Source: Heterobasidion occidentale
Taxonomy: Eukaryota > Basidiomycota > Agaricomycetes > Russulales > Bondarzewiaceae
Assembly (NCBI GenBank): GCA_039111635.1
Contig: JBCAQO010000001.1
Coordinates: 248,001-312,000 of the forward strand
Direction of reading: 5' to 3'
DNA length: 64,000 nt
Shown: one piece after another, positions 42,598 through 54,160 of the stretch
Layout: each line of letters starts with the position of its first letter
How positions within the stretch are numbered: the first letter of the stretch is position 1
Made by a program: the position numbers and the translations under genes
Notes under the pieces: generated by a model
Database searches by the model: none
What the model was told of the DNA's origin: nothing
The model's input: the letters and a program-made list of their open reading frames with translations, nothing else

Positions 42598-43117
42598 CTA
42601 ATCCTTCCAGTTCTCAGGGGTGCACATCTCCACCACCGACAGGGGGTCTTCTGGTCCTGGCAGCCGATGCACTAGTCGTTGCTGATTCACATATACCTGT
42701 CTCAGTAACTGTAGACGTTGCCAAATTTGCATGGTTTCTTTGTCCTCTGCTACTTCTCGTCTCCGGTCTTGCGTTTCCTTGAGCCAATGTTGTCGTCGGT
42801 TGCGGAGGCGTTGGCGGAGAAGGTCTTCCTTCTTCTTGACGTCTCTCATCGTGCTCATCATGAGTTCCCTCAATCCGAGATGAGGCTCGTAGTTCCGCTC
42901 AATCTTTGGCGGTGAGCGTGGGGAGACGGGTGGAGACTGGTATGGAAACTCCCTCTGAAGACGCTGGGTGGCTGCCTTGGCTAGGTCGTCCAGTGTCAGG
43001 GTTGGCCACGGCCAAAATGATGTCTGGTGAGGGGTTCCTTGATGGTGAAGAGGTAGTTCCTTCATAGATGAGCATAGCGCGTTCTGGGGAGTAATCAAGA
43101 GAGGAGTGGTCGGACAT
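42598..43117 (-). CDS. ORF-a region of copy B-: two overlapping frames, one coiled coil
   Basis: An ATG at 43117 opens MSDHSSLDYSPERAMLIYEG and runs to 42899. A second ATG ~50 nt downstream (MKELPLHHQGTPHQ) opens the coiled-coil frame (LDDLAKAATQRLQREF, RELMMSTMRDVKKKEDLLRQ, QLLRQVYVNQQRLVHRL) ending ENWKD at 42598. The first probably acts as a leader peptide or is a chance overlap. Confidence 0.5.
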
Positions 43118-43198
43118 GTGCTGGGGAGGATATTCTTGCTTTCGATAAAGGGAGGTCGCTCCTCTTTATATACCCCCTTACAACTTAATCGCCACTGG

Positions 43199-46100
43199 TC
43201 AGGGTTTGTTGGGGTAGCTTTCGTGAAACTCACGAAGCGCTTCATCGGCCGTATCTTTGAGGAGGGCAAAGGGTTCCCAAGTGTTATCCGTTTCAGAGTA
43301 TCCGACCCACTTGACGAGGTATTTGGTTCCTCGTCCCTGGCGCCTTGAATCTAGAATGGTCTCTACTTCGTAGTGTTCTTCTTCATTCAGGATTTCTGGT
43401 GCTGGTCTGGGAAAGTTCTCTCCATGGGCCGCTGTCTCATGATATTCGGTGAGCACGGAGGCATGAAATACCGGGTGTATCTTCCATGTTTCAGGTATTT
43501 TCAGCCAATAAGCCAGGGAGCCAATTCTTTCGGTCACTTGGAAAGGACCATAACACCTAGGTGCCAGTTTGAACTTTGGATGAGTCATCCAAATATGTGT
43601 TCCTTCTAACCAAACTTGGGTTCCTGTTTCCCACTGCGGAAGTTTCCGGTGTAGGTCCCAGTCTTTGGCGTGCTGCGCCGCTATCTGTAGGCTGGCCGCT
43701 GCGTCTTCTTGGACTTCCTTGATTAACTGTAAGTGTTCAGTCACTGCGGGCACCTTGGTCTCCAACGCTGAATCCACCGAATACGGCGGATTAAATCCAT
43801 AGAGAACTTCAAACAGCGATTTCCCTGTAGCGGAGTGTCTGCGGGTGTTGTGGGAGAATTCTGCGAAGGGGATCAAGTCTACCCAGTTATCTTGATGGTA
43901 GTTGCAGAATACCCGCAGGAATTACTCGATCTCCTGATTAACCCGTTCTGTTTCTCCGTCCGTCTAGGGGTGATAAGCCGTGCTGAGTGATTCCTAAGCC
44001 CTTCCATAGTTCTCGCGTGAACTTTGCCGCAAACTGAGGACCTCTGTCGGATACCACTTTGGTCGGTAGACCATATCGTTTGAACACGTTATCCTGGAAG
44101 AGCGTCGTGGTTTCTTTGGCTGTGATTGTCTTCTTGCACGGAGTTATGACTATTCCTTTGGACAGGCCCTGGTCCACTACCACGTTTATCAAATCATACC
44201 CTCTGCTTTCCAGGAGGTCTGTTACGAAATCGGTGGAGATGAAACGCCAAGGGGTGTTCGTAGTTTCCAATGGGTGGATTGGAGGATGGGTCCTGTGGGG
44301 GAGGTTCTTGGTGGACTGGCAAACTGTGCATCCATCTACATATTGATGGACGAACTTGGTCATGTTTGACCACCAGTAATGACGTTGCACCAATTCCAAG
44401 GTTTTCGCTTGCCCTGGGTGTCCTGTAGCCATAGTGTCATGGTGTGCTTTGACAATTGTTTGCCGGAGGAGAACATCTCTTGGGACGCATATGTAACCAT
44501 CCTGTCTTGTGATGCCGTCTTCATGTGTCCACTTCCCTAAGAGGCCTCTCATTGCTTTTGGTCCTTTTTCCAATAGCTTCTTAAGGGCGACATCCACTAG
44601 CAAATCATGTTCAGAGCGCGAGTGTCGAATGAGGGAGAGGATGTCTGAGGATATGAGTTCTGTTGCCTTGACGTGTATGCCTTCGCTAGAATCTACCAAA
44701 GTTTCGCTGGACTCGGTGAAAAGTCTGGATGGGAGCAGAGTCTGTGCCTTGTTGTCAGATTCCACCCCCTCACTAAGGTCTGGACGCCTGGACAGAGCAT
44801 TGGCATGGTTGGTCGTTCCAGCTTTATAGCTGAGCTGGAAGTCAAATCTGGACAAAAACAGACTCCAGTGCGCTTGTCGCCTTGATAGATCTCGCGCCGT
44901 CTGGAAGTGTTCCAGGTTCTTGTGGTCTGTCCAGATCTCAAAGGGATGTCTAGCACCTTCGAGGTAATGTTTCCAATGTTCCAGCACCTTGATGATTGCA
45001 AGGAGTTTGCGATCATGTACGTCGTAATTCCTTTCGGGTGGTGAAAATGAACCCGAGAGGTATGCTACTGGGTGCCAGTCGTTATCAGGTCCTTCCTGTA
45101 AGAGGACTGCACCGTATGCGGAGAGGGAGGCATCGGTGACAAGCCGGTATGGGCGCATCGGGTCGGGATATATTAGGACGGGTTGACTGATGAAGGCTTT
45201 CTTCAATCGGTCAAAAGCCTGTTGGCAGCTCATCGTCCAGTCCCATTTCGTATCCTTCTTGGTGAGATCATGTAGGGGTCGCGCGATCAAGGAGAACTTG
45301 TCAATGAATCGCCGACTGAAATTCCCTAGACCTAAGAAGGAGCAGATGTCTCGGACTGTGCGAGGGATGGGCCATTCCTGGATCGCTTCAATCTTTGAAT
45401 CTTCCATGGCGACGTGATCTTTTGAAATTGTGTATCCCAAGTAGTTTAGCTTTTCTTTGTGGAACTCACATTTCTCTGGTTTGAGATACAGATCATTGTC
45501 ACGTAAGATTTGGAGAACTCGGCGAACAATTACGATGTGTTCTGCCGTGGTTCTTGTGAAGATGAGGATGTCGTCCATATATACCGCAATTTTCCGGGAC
45601 AAGATTAGTTCTTGGAAGATCATGTTCATCATGGCCTGGAAGGTCCCTGGGGAGTTGCACAGCCCAAAGAACATTACCGTGGGTTCAAAGAGTCCCAGGG
45701 GTGTTACAAATGCTGCCTTGGACTCGTCCCTTTCTTTGATGCGCACGTTGTTATATCCCCACCGAACATCCAATTTTGAGAATATCGTTGCCCCTCTAAT
45801 AATATCCAAGAGTTCTTGGATTAGTGGCAAGGGAGTGACGTCTCGAATTGTGTTCATTACGGTGGCAATAATCCTGTACTGGGCGTAGTTTTCCATCCTT
45901 CTTGTTTATGAAGAAGAAGGAGGCTGCGCTAGGTGCCGTTGACCGACGTATTGTCCCTCTAGAAAGGTGCTTCTTGACAAATTTTCCTAGCTTGTCGTGT
46001 TTATCTGGGCTCAAGGGAAATATCCTTGGAGCTTGGGGTTTAAACGACGGTTTGAGATTTATTGCGTGGTCCCAGATAGTGTGCTTAGGGAGTCGTTGTG

Positions 46101-47090
46101 ATCGTCTCTCGCTGAAAATGTCGAGGTAGGAGTGGTATTCTGTCGGCATGCGATCTTTTAAATTGGTCATGTCGATTTCCTCCTCTAGGTCTTCATCAAA
46201 GCTAGCGAACCCCGAGGGTTCGGGAGCTACCTTCCTGATGATGGGTTCTTCTCCGCTATCCGTTGCAGAGGAGTCAAACAATATTTGCGCCTGTTCGGCG
46301 ACTTTCCTTGAAGCTTCGCCCTGAGCGTCCTTTTCCAAAGTTTGCCGGTGTTCCTTCCTTTCGGCTATTTGTCCTTCAAGTTGTTTTCGAGCATCACGTT
46401 GTCGGAAGTTGTGCTCGAGCATCTCCAAGTATCGAGATTTCCATTCCTTCCTTGGAACTTGGCCCCATTGTTCTTTAGTCCAAGTCCACGAAGGTCCTAC
46501 CGGTCCAGAGACAAGATGCGGCTTTGTCCGCTGAGGAATCTTGTCACCGCATAGTTTCGCTAGCCATGCCTTCTTGGTAGGCTCTTCCCTTGCCTTGGTG
46601 AAACCGTATGGTTGTTGGCAATCTTCGGGGCATCGATCAAAGTGTACTTCACGGCGCCTCCACCCAATGGAGGGGTCGTGATATTTCAACCAATCTGTTC
46701 CTAGGAGCATGTCGTCTTTCCCTAGATTGGTGATGAACATCTGGACGCGTTCAGTATGGGTTCTCCCTCGTCTGTCTTTGACGGTGAGATTTGCGTCTAT
46801 GCCTCGTCAAATGAGGCCTGCCTTGTTGACGGTGTCATCTACATTGCGAACACGGATAAGGCGGTTTAAAGGGTAGGTTGGAAGGTTGTGTTTTTGTACC
46901 CACTTTTTTTTCACCAAAATCCCTTCACAGGCTGAGTCAATGGCGGCTCTGGCTCCAGCGCTTCTTCCTCGAGTTGTCAATCGCACGTCAAGTCGAATGG
47001 GGGTAATGATGTGGCTGTTCATTGCTCCGATTCGAATACATGACGGGAAATCATACTCGGGTTTCCTCAACCCCCTCTCTTCGGCTGGTG
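43199..47090 (-). pseudogene. pol: Pol of copy B-: protease, RT, RNase H, integrase, chromodomain (nearly complete)
   Basis: The protease segment (46807-47070) has AIDSACEG in place of the usual DSG/DTG box. A stop at 46807 separates it from MFITNLGKDDMLLGTDWLKY (46740 on). After a frameshift at ~45880 one frame of 652 codons (45896-43938) carries RT (YMDDILIF ~45575), RNase H (YRLVTDASLSAYGAVLLQ ~45150), the integrase zinc domain (HHDTMATGHPG, CTVC ~44440-44320) and core (STDFVTDL, SDRGPQF). The E-containing block follows after another shift at ~43950. The chromodomain frame 43876-43199 includes YEVETILDSRRQ...YLVKWVGYSETDNTWEPF. Few lesions compared with B+. Confidence 0.9.
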
Positions 47091-47099
47091 AAGGAGAGG

Positions 47100-48321
47100 T
47101 CAGGGAAAATCCTCCGCTAGATCCGCCAACATCTGTTTGGCCTTGACTTCCCCTATTTCTCTGAAGAGCGCTCGGACGCCATTAACATCACGGACGGGTC
47201 CGTTGCCTCGTCGTCTGTTAGGCGGTACATAGCGCTCTCCATTGCTCTGGCATGGTCCTCCGCCCCTTGCGGGAGGGTCCTCACGTTCCACCGGATGACT
47301 AGGTTGTGATAACCGACGGTGGTGGCCATAAGAACTCCCCTTCTCCAGTCCTCTATGAAGTCCTGCATCATCTCCCAGCGGGGGTTCTTGCTCGTCTTCA
47401 TCCTCCAAGTCTGTAGCGTGAGTTCTTCTACCTCCTCCACGTAGCGGTCTGCGCGGATATCCTCGAGACGGTTAAACGCTTCTACGCAGAGATGGGCAAT
47501 CAGCTATCCCATGTCCTGGCTTCCCACATTTATAACAGGAGAAGGGGGCGGGATTCTTGCCATCGTATACGCGCTTATTCCGGTTGGCGTTTCTCTTTCG
47601 AGAGGCGTCAATGTCCATGTCAACCACTTGGTTGTTCATTCTGCGAGGTGCGGTGGTAGAGTTGTAGTGGAGAGCGGGTTGGTGGTGAAAACGATTGAGA
47701 AAATCGCTTCGGAATGAGGTGGAGTTGGCGAGGATTGCCTTTTGAGCACTTCAGGCTCTCAGCCGTCTGTCTATTTCACAGGCGGTATTGATCCAGTCTT
47801 GGATCGTGTCCCTCAGCAGTGTTTCCTTGTCATAGATCTTGTCCATGACCCTTGGGTCGAGCCCTCTCTGGAAGTAAGGAACTCGTTCCTTGTCGGTGAT
47901 GTCGGCATCGGCGGCTATAAGGGTGAATTGATTGGAATATTCGTCCACCGTCATTTTTCCTTGAGAGAAGGACATAAGAGCGCTTCGGGCCTTGTCTGTA
48001 AGGTTCGTCTCCTTGAATTAGAGTCTGAACTTGATAAGGAAATCGGCCCAAGTCCCGAGGTCCTGAGGCGGTTCTGCCTCAACTGTCTTCTTTAGGAAGT
48101 TCTCTGCCCATATGCCGGCTGTTCCATATCTCATGCATGAGAGGGCGAGGGAAACTTTGTCTTCATCCGTCTTGTACCAGTCTGATTCCACTGTGAAAAG
48201 GAGGAGGCAGTTCACGATAAACTTCTGTGATCGTGTTCTGTTCTCCGTCAAAATTATCGGGGAGTCTAAGCTTGCCCCTTCCAGATGATACTGTCGTAGG
48301 GGGAGCTGCAATGTCTGTCAT
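47100..48321 (-). pseudogene. gag: Gag of copy B-, frameshifted
   Basis: It starts with ATG at 48321 (MTDIAAPPTTVSSGRGKLRL). A one-base loss near 48250 shifts the capsid frame (KFIVNCLLLF... continues in another frame). A TAA at ~48018 replaces a sense codon of B+. The knuckle CYKCGKPGHGIADC is at ~47540. The C-terminal frames are displaced again near 47440. Otherwise colinear with the intact gag at 32545. Confidence 0.85.
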
Positions 48322-48807
48322 ATTGTTATTGTTTTCGATGGTTCGGGTATTGATTGGTGTTTGAATATCCGAGAATTTGGACTCGGATGTTCCTTCTTCT
48401 TCCTCCGAGGTATCCGGGATTTCCGGTTCAGGGTTCCTATACTGGGGTGGCTCTACCCAGTCTTCTGCTATTTTGTCCCAAGCCCACTCAGCTTCTGTTC
48501 CGTCTTCTCTTGTGAAGAAATATTGTCCTTCTCGGCACGAGCAGTTATCAAAGTTTGGAGGGGCTAATCGATTGGTGTCGGAGTAATACCAATGGTTTCC
48601 CCTTTGATGGATAGGACGGTTATCTTGTCGGAGTTGGTTGTGGGTTCGTCTAGTGCCAGGTGGGTATCCTAGGCCTAGGTCTTGCTCCAGGATGTGTGAA
48701 GTAACACTCTTTGGTGGGGGTCTATGCCACCGATGAGGGTTGTGAGAGAGTGTGTGGCAGCAAGCAAAGTGTGGTGCAAGGTAGGGGCAAAAGCGAGTCC
48801 ATTCTAG
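48322..48807 (-). other. Leader of copy B-, open reading frame continuous with the LTR
   Basis: The gag frame is open from the predicted RNA start in the LTR (49002) through the primer site into gag, about 225 codons without a stop. The only ATG in this span lies in the primer site, where A became G (AGAATGGACT). The predicted peptide matches the B+ leader closely (WYYSDTNRLAPPNFDNC, FFTREDGTEAEWAW). Confidence 0.6.
48796..48805 (-). other. Primer-binding site of copy B-
   Basis: The minus strand after the LTR reads CT then AGAATGGACT. It pairs with AGTCTATTCT (49002-48993) with one G-U wobble. The TATA box TATATAAGG begins 34 nt upstream, at 49036. Confidence 0.7.
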
Positions 48808-49409
48808 TGTTACGAACTGCTCGTTCGATAACCCAAGAGTAACAGGTTCTTCCCTAGGTCGCACAATGGACTGAGTGGTGGACGAAGTCTCAACTGTATC
48901 AGGCAATGATACAGGACAGAATAATGATGATTCTACTGTAGGAAGACAGTAGGGAACGAAGGTTGGTATGTAAAGATACCAAAGAACGAAAGAGAATAGA
49001 CTGAAGATCCTCAGCCTATTCTATGGGCCTTATATACTGTATAGGGTATAGGGTAAGAGTCCGTATGCTTCTCCGGGTACCCATCCCAGGAGAGCTATGG
49101 TCGCCGTCTCTCTCAGCCGGTGCCTACTCTTGTACTTCTCCAGTCGCACCAATCCATCCTGGTGCGACGAGGTGCTTACCCATAAGCCCTAAGCCTATGG
49201 CATGTGAATGCCTATCTTACCAACCCGCTAAATCCTTGACCCTTCCCATATATCCTCTACCGATGTCTTGAAGAACCATTGGTCCAGTCAGATCATAAGG
49301 ACATGCCGAATACCTTGATGTACGCTCCGTAGTGGAGCCGCCTAGCATGTGATGCTTGAACCATCGGATAGACCAGCCCCAACGGGCCCCGATCGGTCAA
49401 GTCATAACA
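48808..49409 (-). repeat. Family B 5' LTR of copy B- (602 bp)
   Basis: On the plus strand it runs from TGTTACGAAC to GTCATAACA. It is shorter and clearly diverged from the two B+ LTRs. The matching 3' LTR is absent from the window. Confidence 0.92.
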
Positions 49410-50100
49410 GAAAGCCAGTGTGCACGCTACCCATCACGGGTCTGTGTGACATTGGCCACATTCTGCTCCATCCTAATATCACTTGAGAACCAAATAGAAT
49501 GGTAGCTGGTGAAGACATACTGATTAGTGATACCAGGATCACAAGACACAATGTCAAAACTTGGTAATATCTCAGACAAGATGAGGCCATTAGGGAGCCC
49601 TTTTGAGAGGTCTCATGCGAGAAGATAAGAGAGCGCCGAAATGCGAGGAGTATCACAACAGCCATGGTGCTGATTGCCAGGATACGCTGGTCGAGCGGAC
49701 AGTGCCAACCACCGAAGATCGGGCTGCCATGCGGGGGTTCTGGCAGGCGCGCCTTGTGTCGACGTAAACTGCGCTGCTGTACGGAGATAACTTGTCAAGA
49801 AAGTCTTTTTGAGGGCGCAGGACGAGGCCATGATCCTAAATGCATGGTTGTCTGTATCAAAACAGGGTTCAGCTGGAAAACTTCCAACCGTCTGAAAGCG
49901 GAGTGTCACTTACGGTTTTTGGAAGTGTTAATTCCCCCACGCCACACTTCTCTTTCCCTTGTTTGCACGTTCCCTCAAGACCTCTTAGCGGGTATGTCAT
50001 CAGGGGATGAATACAATGCTTCCTGGACATCGCAAAAAGACAAACCTGGTGAATTTTCCAAAGAGTTGAGGGCCATGCCGATAGCGCAGCGCATACCGCA
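49410..50100. other. Unassigned region between copy B- and the solo LTR
   Basis: Minus-strand open stretches 49402-49665 and 49613-49909 have no recognisable domain. At the right end an ATG at 49994 opens MSSGDEYNASWTSQKDKPGE, a plausible exon start of ~36 codons, cut by the solo LTR. If the LTR and one target copy are removed, the frame reaches a stop a few codons later, so a functional gene cannot be claimed. Confidence 0.3.
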
Positions 50101-50935
50101 TGTTAGGACCGCGTCCTAACACGTGCTTCGCACGTGAGTGGATGGGATGGTCAAGTGCTTCGGACTTGCTACAGACTCGGACCGTTCTCTTCGACTCCTT
50201 AAACATTTACATGCTAACGCATGAACGCTGACTTCTAGTTCCTGATTCTTGATGTGGACAGACATTGGTTCCTGACCCATGTTCCTGGTTCCTGATCGAT
50301 CAAAGATGTGGACAGACATTAGTGATCGGATTACTATATTTAGTTATATGACAGGTCGATGACATATCTTAGCTTACGGATCTCGATCGTTGACTTCGGT
50401 ACCTGAGAAGCGCACAGACCAGATCGTGATCCGGCCCTAGATACTTCTTTGTATAAATAGGCGAGATGAGCTTCTAAGAAGCTCAGCTCGTTCACCTGTA
50501 ATACACTCGATCTCTGCACTGCACCCGGCGTCTGGCTACCTTCCTAGCCCACGCTTCGTGATCTCTGTCAGATCTGAGAAACTCTTTGCACGGTCTGACG
50601 AAGCGCTGGACTCGTCTCCCTTCCCTCCTCTCCCTCTACTCATCCGCTTCTATACCGGATTAGCTGCCTTCCGCGTTCTCAGTTGGACACCCCCTCGTGT
50701 CATCTGTTGGACAGGAGAAGATCATCCGGTTCCTCCTCATCATCGAGAAGACCTCGAAGATCACCTTCTCAATCTGTTCGAGGACAAAGCTGACAGCGAC
50801 TCCGAGTTCCTCGAAAGAGCCCAAAGACGATCCATCGTCTTTATCCGTTGGAGTCTACGACTATACGAACCAGTGGAGGTTTAGCCTAGGGACCCCTTCG
50901 TGCATCGGTGCACGTGATAGGTCTCCGACCTAACA
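50101..50935 (+). repeat. Solo family A LTR with target duplication CCGCA
   Basis: A full 835-bp LTR in plus orientation, TGTTAGG to CCTAACA. CCGCA occurs at 50096-50100 and again at 50936-50940. It was left by LTR-LTR recombination. The TATA (TATAAATA, 50451) and start-site decamer (AGCTCGTTCA) are intact, so it could still act as a promoter reading to the right. Confidence 0.95.
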
Positions 50936-51689
50936 CCGCAGCAATCATGAGTCCAGCATCTTGTCTATCTAATGTGCATCAGATGAAGAATCATACAATG
51001 TACCATAGCTGGTACATGGTTGGAGGAGCCCTGGACTCTCAGACTACAGATACACAGTGGGAGACGCATCTGACGCACGGTGGTGAGACAAAACCTCACG
51101 TGGAACCCAGTATGGAGGACATTGATTTCTGAGCTGAACGTACTTATCAACATGCTGCCTGGGTCCATAGGAATCAGTGCACCTGGCACTCCCCACTCAT
51201 CGCCAATCCCATTGCTGGCTAGAGGCCATGCACAAGGTGACCCAGCTTATGCTCATTTCTATAAATCAGCCGACGATGATGTTGAGATCTGCCGTAGCGA
51301 CAAACATGCACGAAGGCACAGCGGTATGTTTTTGACTTCAAATGGACTATTACGTCATATGTTACCAGTTTCCTTTTACGGACTCACTCAGATATGTTAC
51401 CTTGCGGAGTTGATGCCTCGGTACTATACAGTTCCTATTCGCACTTCGAACACACTATCGTTACCATACGTTCGTCGTTATCGAGCACCTCAGTCGTTGT
51501 CCACACGCACTGAGGTGAGCTACTATACCATTCATACTTTCGTAGACCTCTTACTGACTAACCATAGTCACTCATTTGCTCACGCTTCTATTAGGTACTT
51601 ATCATATATATCAGTCGTTGTCCACACACACTGAGTCACTCGTTTGCTCGCGCTTCTATTAGTCGGCCTCGTAAACTCTGACAGATGAC
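50936..51689. other. Unassigned region with a local tandem duplication
   Basis: No convincing gene. The blocks CAGTCGTTGTCCACAC and CACTCRTTTGCTCRCGC occur twice (51492-51590 and 51610-51660), a ~110-bp imperfect tandem duplication. It may hold upstream exons of the next gene. Confidence 0.4.
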
Positions 51690-52190
51690 ATGTACAATGC
51701 TCCCAATTCCCTTCGAATGTTCCCTCTGGACGACGTGATGGATGATCTCAAGACCTTACAAAAGGAACACGAGGACAACCAAGTAGCGACCGATAACATG
51801 CGCACAAAGCAAAATGAACTCACCGAGAACTTGAACACGCTCTCAAGCAGACTAATGGACATACGAGCGAAGGACTACGCCGTTGCCTGCTATTACCGGA
51901 CTCAGTGGTGTGGGATGTCTGTGTATGCTGGCATGCTCGAGGAGATACTTCGGAAATTGGATATTTGTCTGCCGTGTCCGCCTGACGAGGATGGCAGTCT
52001 AGATGCCATGTTCGAGGACCATGACCCACCGATGCTGGCAGGGATGTGCGGGCGATGGCATATGGAGCACCTGGGTGAGGAGATTTCAGATGGAACAAAC
52101 CCGGTATCGTTGACCTGTGAGGAAGGAGCAGTGGCGGACATGGGGTTGGACGATCCGGCAATGCCAGCGCGCAAAAGGCGCCGGTCTTAG
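51690..52190 (+). CDS. Hypothetical coiled-coil protein (166 aa) with C-terminal basic signal
   Basis: ATG at 51690 (MYNAPNSLRMFPLDDVMDDL). Residues ~12-60 are heptad-like (LKTLQKEHEDNQVATDNMRT, then LTENLNTLSSRLMDIRAKDY). Residues 70-150 are Cys-containing and acidic. The last residues ARKRRRS look like a nuclear signal. One uninterrupted frame, followed by an AT-rich region. Upstream exons may exist. I do not recognise the family. Confidence 0.5.
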   Translation: MYNAPNSLRMFPLDDVMDDLKTLQKEHEDNQVATDNMRTKQNELTENLNTLSSRLMDIRAKDYAVACYYRTQWCGMSVYAGMLEEILRKLDICLPCPPDEDGSLDAMFEDHDPPMLAGMCGRWHMEHLGEEISDGTNPVSLTCEEGAVADMGLDDPAMPARKRRRS

Positions 52191-52453
52191 AAAATTCGTA
52201 TCTTACTACGCCATATTATTTTCTTAAAATATTATTCGTTATTTCTAAATGATCACTCGTGTTTCTTTAAAAGGCTGGATTGGATATATTCTATGAATCT
52301 TTTAGAAATCTTTGGATATGCGGTAAGTAGCGAGGAGGCAAAAATAGCCCTTTTAGGAATGATCAAAAATGGCGGTTTGCCGTGTATACCACGACAATCC
52401 TGCTTCCTCCACATTTCAGCGTTCCTTTCAACAAGAACTAACATGATGCTCCG
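52191..52453. other. AT-rich intergenic region
   Basis: It separates the coiled-coil gene from the convergent Y3. The sequence around 52210-52260 is strongly AT-rich. No gene is seen. Confidence 0.4.
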
Positions 52454-54160
52454 TCAATCTCGAGTCTTCCTATTGGCGACAGCTCCTGCGGCACGTTTTA
52501 AAGATTTAAACCCTGTTGCCCAGTCTTCTGAAGGACTTGGGGACCGCTTCGTCTTTAGACCACCCGTCCTCAAGCCTGGGGCGGTTTCCCAGTTTCCACG
52601 GATGTCATGACTCGTGTCCATTATGCTGCTGTTTTCATCGAGCGCCTCCTCAAACCGCTCGACTTCTTCAAATCCATCAGATTCCCAAGCTTCCTCAGCT
52701 TCCTCAACTTTCTCGATCTCTTCGAACTCTTCAGCCTCCTCAGCTTTCTCGAACTCTTCGAACTCTTCATCCTCTTCAGGATCCTCGACTTCGGCCTCAA
52801 CCTCTTCGAACTCTTCAGCCTGAGAGATCTCGACCTCCTCTATCTTCTCCATATCCTTGGTCTTGCTCCAGCCAGGGTGCTTGAAACCCTTCGGAATGAC
52901 TGTCGTTTTCCACCCTCTATATATCTCTCGCAGATTCGAAATAAATGTATCCGCTCTCGTCCGATCTGTTTTATAAACAGTCATAACGTTGGACACCAGC
53001 GCCTGCAGATCTGCGAGTCCTATACCCTCCAATTTCTTGGCGGCGTTTATGATCACATAATGTGGATCCACGTGCGATTGAAGAGGAGGCAGATCATGAT
53101 ATGTGTAGTGATAAATTCTCGAACGAGTGTTGGCTGACGCAGGCTGTTCGTCGTCGTCATCCCGTTCGTATCGGAGGATGCTTGTGATACTTCCTCCAAA
53201 CAATGGCAAGAACCTATACTGGAAGTCAGTTGTTTTTGTATACAACTAAGCACCAATTATGAGCAGATTTGAAAAAAAAAACGGAGAGTACCAAAGAGCA
53301 TACCAGACGGATATCCTCAGTCGCTTTGTGTTCTGAAAAAATTCGAGAAACAATATCCATATCAGGCAGTAAGATGCCGCGTTTCTTGTCAAGCATACGA
53401 TGCCACTTGATTTCAACTAAATTTTCCGGATGAGGACAAAATCAAAGGGGAGATGAGCAGATTTCTTACTCTCAAAGACGTTTCTCGCATCGTCTATATT
53501 GAATTGTCCAAATTTAAGCCCCAGGATGTATTCAAGGCGGGTGATCTTCAACCAAACCGTTGGAAGTCAGCGAACATGTACGAGGATGAAATGAACTGTA
53601 CTCGCAAATTCGTCGTCTTTGCGATCAGCTTGAAAAAGGAGGTGACTGAACTCTATTTCTGACTCTGAGACAAGTTCTCTGGTCAACAGACATTGACCCG
53701 TGTGTGGATTTAATAGCCTAACAACGACTTTAGTAAATGGATCCGTCCCAGGTTTGGTCTTTCGGCCATCGTGCATCGAAGCCCCCTGAAGAATGTCAGT
53801 CAACCTCTCCTCAAGCGTCATAGATTGGATCGGTGGCTCAATGTAAGGATGATCGGGCTGCGCATCAGAAGTATCGTCCAAACTATTCTGTTCTGGCTGT
53901 GGTGGTGCGGGATCAGGTAGTCCAGATTCTCTGCGGACACGACTTCGAGTTCGAATCGGTGAGCGAACTTTTTCATCAAAGCCACTGCCCTCTGGCGTCT
54001 CCCTCTCCGGCGTCTCCCTCTCCGACATGGACTCCTCGTCGTGATATGAGTACGTATGTTTAAGTGCGGAAGGTCTGGATGTGGACGTAGAGATCTTCGA
54101 TCTGGGATGAGAAGGTCTGCACCCACGACTAGCGAAATTGCGTCTGCGCGACGAGACCAT
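52454..54160 (-). CDS. Y3: HNH-like paralogue with Glu-rich C-terminal tract
   Basis: ATG at 54160 (MVSSRRRNFASRGCRPSHPR). The basic Ser-rich N-terminus is followed by the core CLLTRELVSESEIEFSHLL (~53685). After an intron comes ITRLEYILGLKFGQFNIDDA RNVFE (~53545-53465), then after two short introns VYTKTTDFQYRFLPL (~53245) and LPPLQSHVDPHYVIINAAKK (~53080). A Glu-rich stretch (~52850-52650; EEFEEFEKAEEAEEFEEI-like) precedes the conserved tail KSLKRAAGAVANRKTRD, ending in TGA at 52454. The region is open throughout. It is the second gene of the X3-Y3 pair and lies downstream of X3 on the same strand. Confidence 0.65.

Larger units (their letters stand above)
42192..49409 (-). mobile_element. 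Family B chromovirus copy B-, proximal part (5' LTR, gag, pol, 3' ORFs)
   Basis: The minus-strand element starts with the LTR 48808-49409 and includes the primer site, leader, gag, pol with chromodomain and the 3' ORFs up to the insertion point of B+. The remainder is at 28632-31421. It is older than B+, since it was the target. Confidence 0.93.

Noticed and set aside
51080..51634. A 184-codon plus-strand frame
   Set aside because: It starts at a non-ATG codon and runs through a local tandem duplication; it may hide an exon but cannot be supported.
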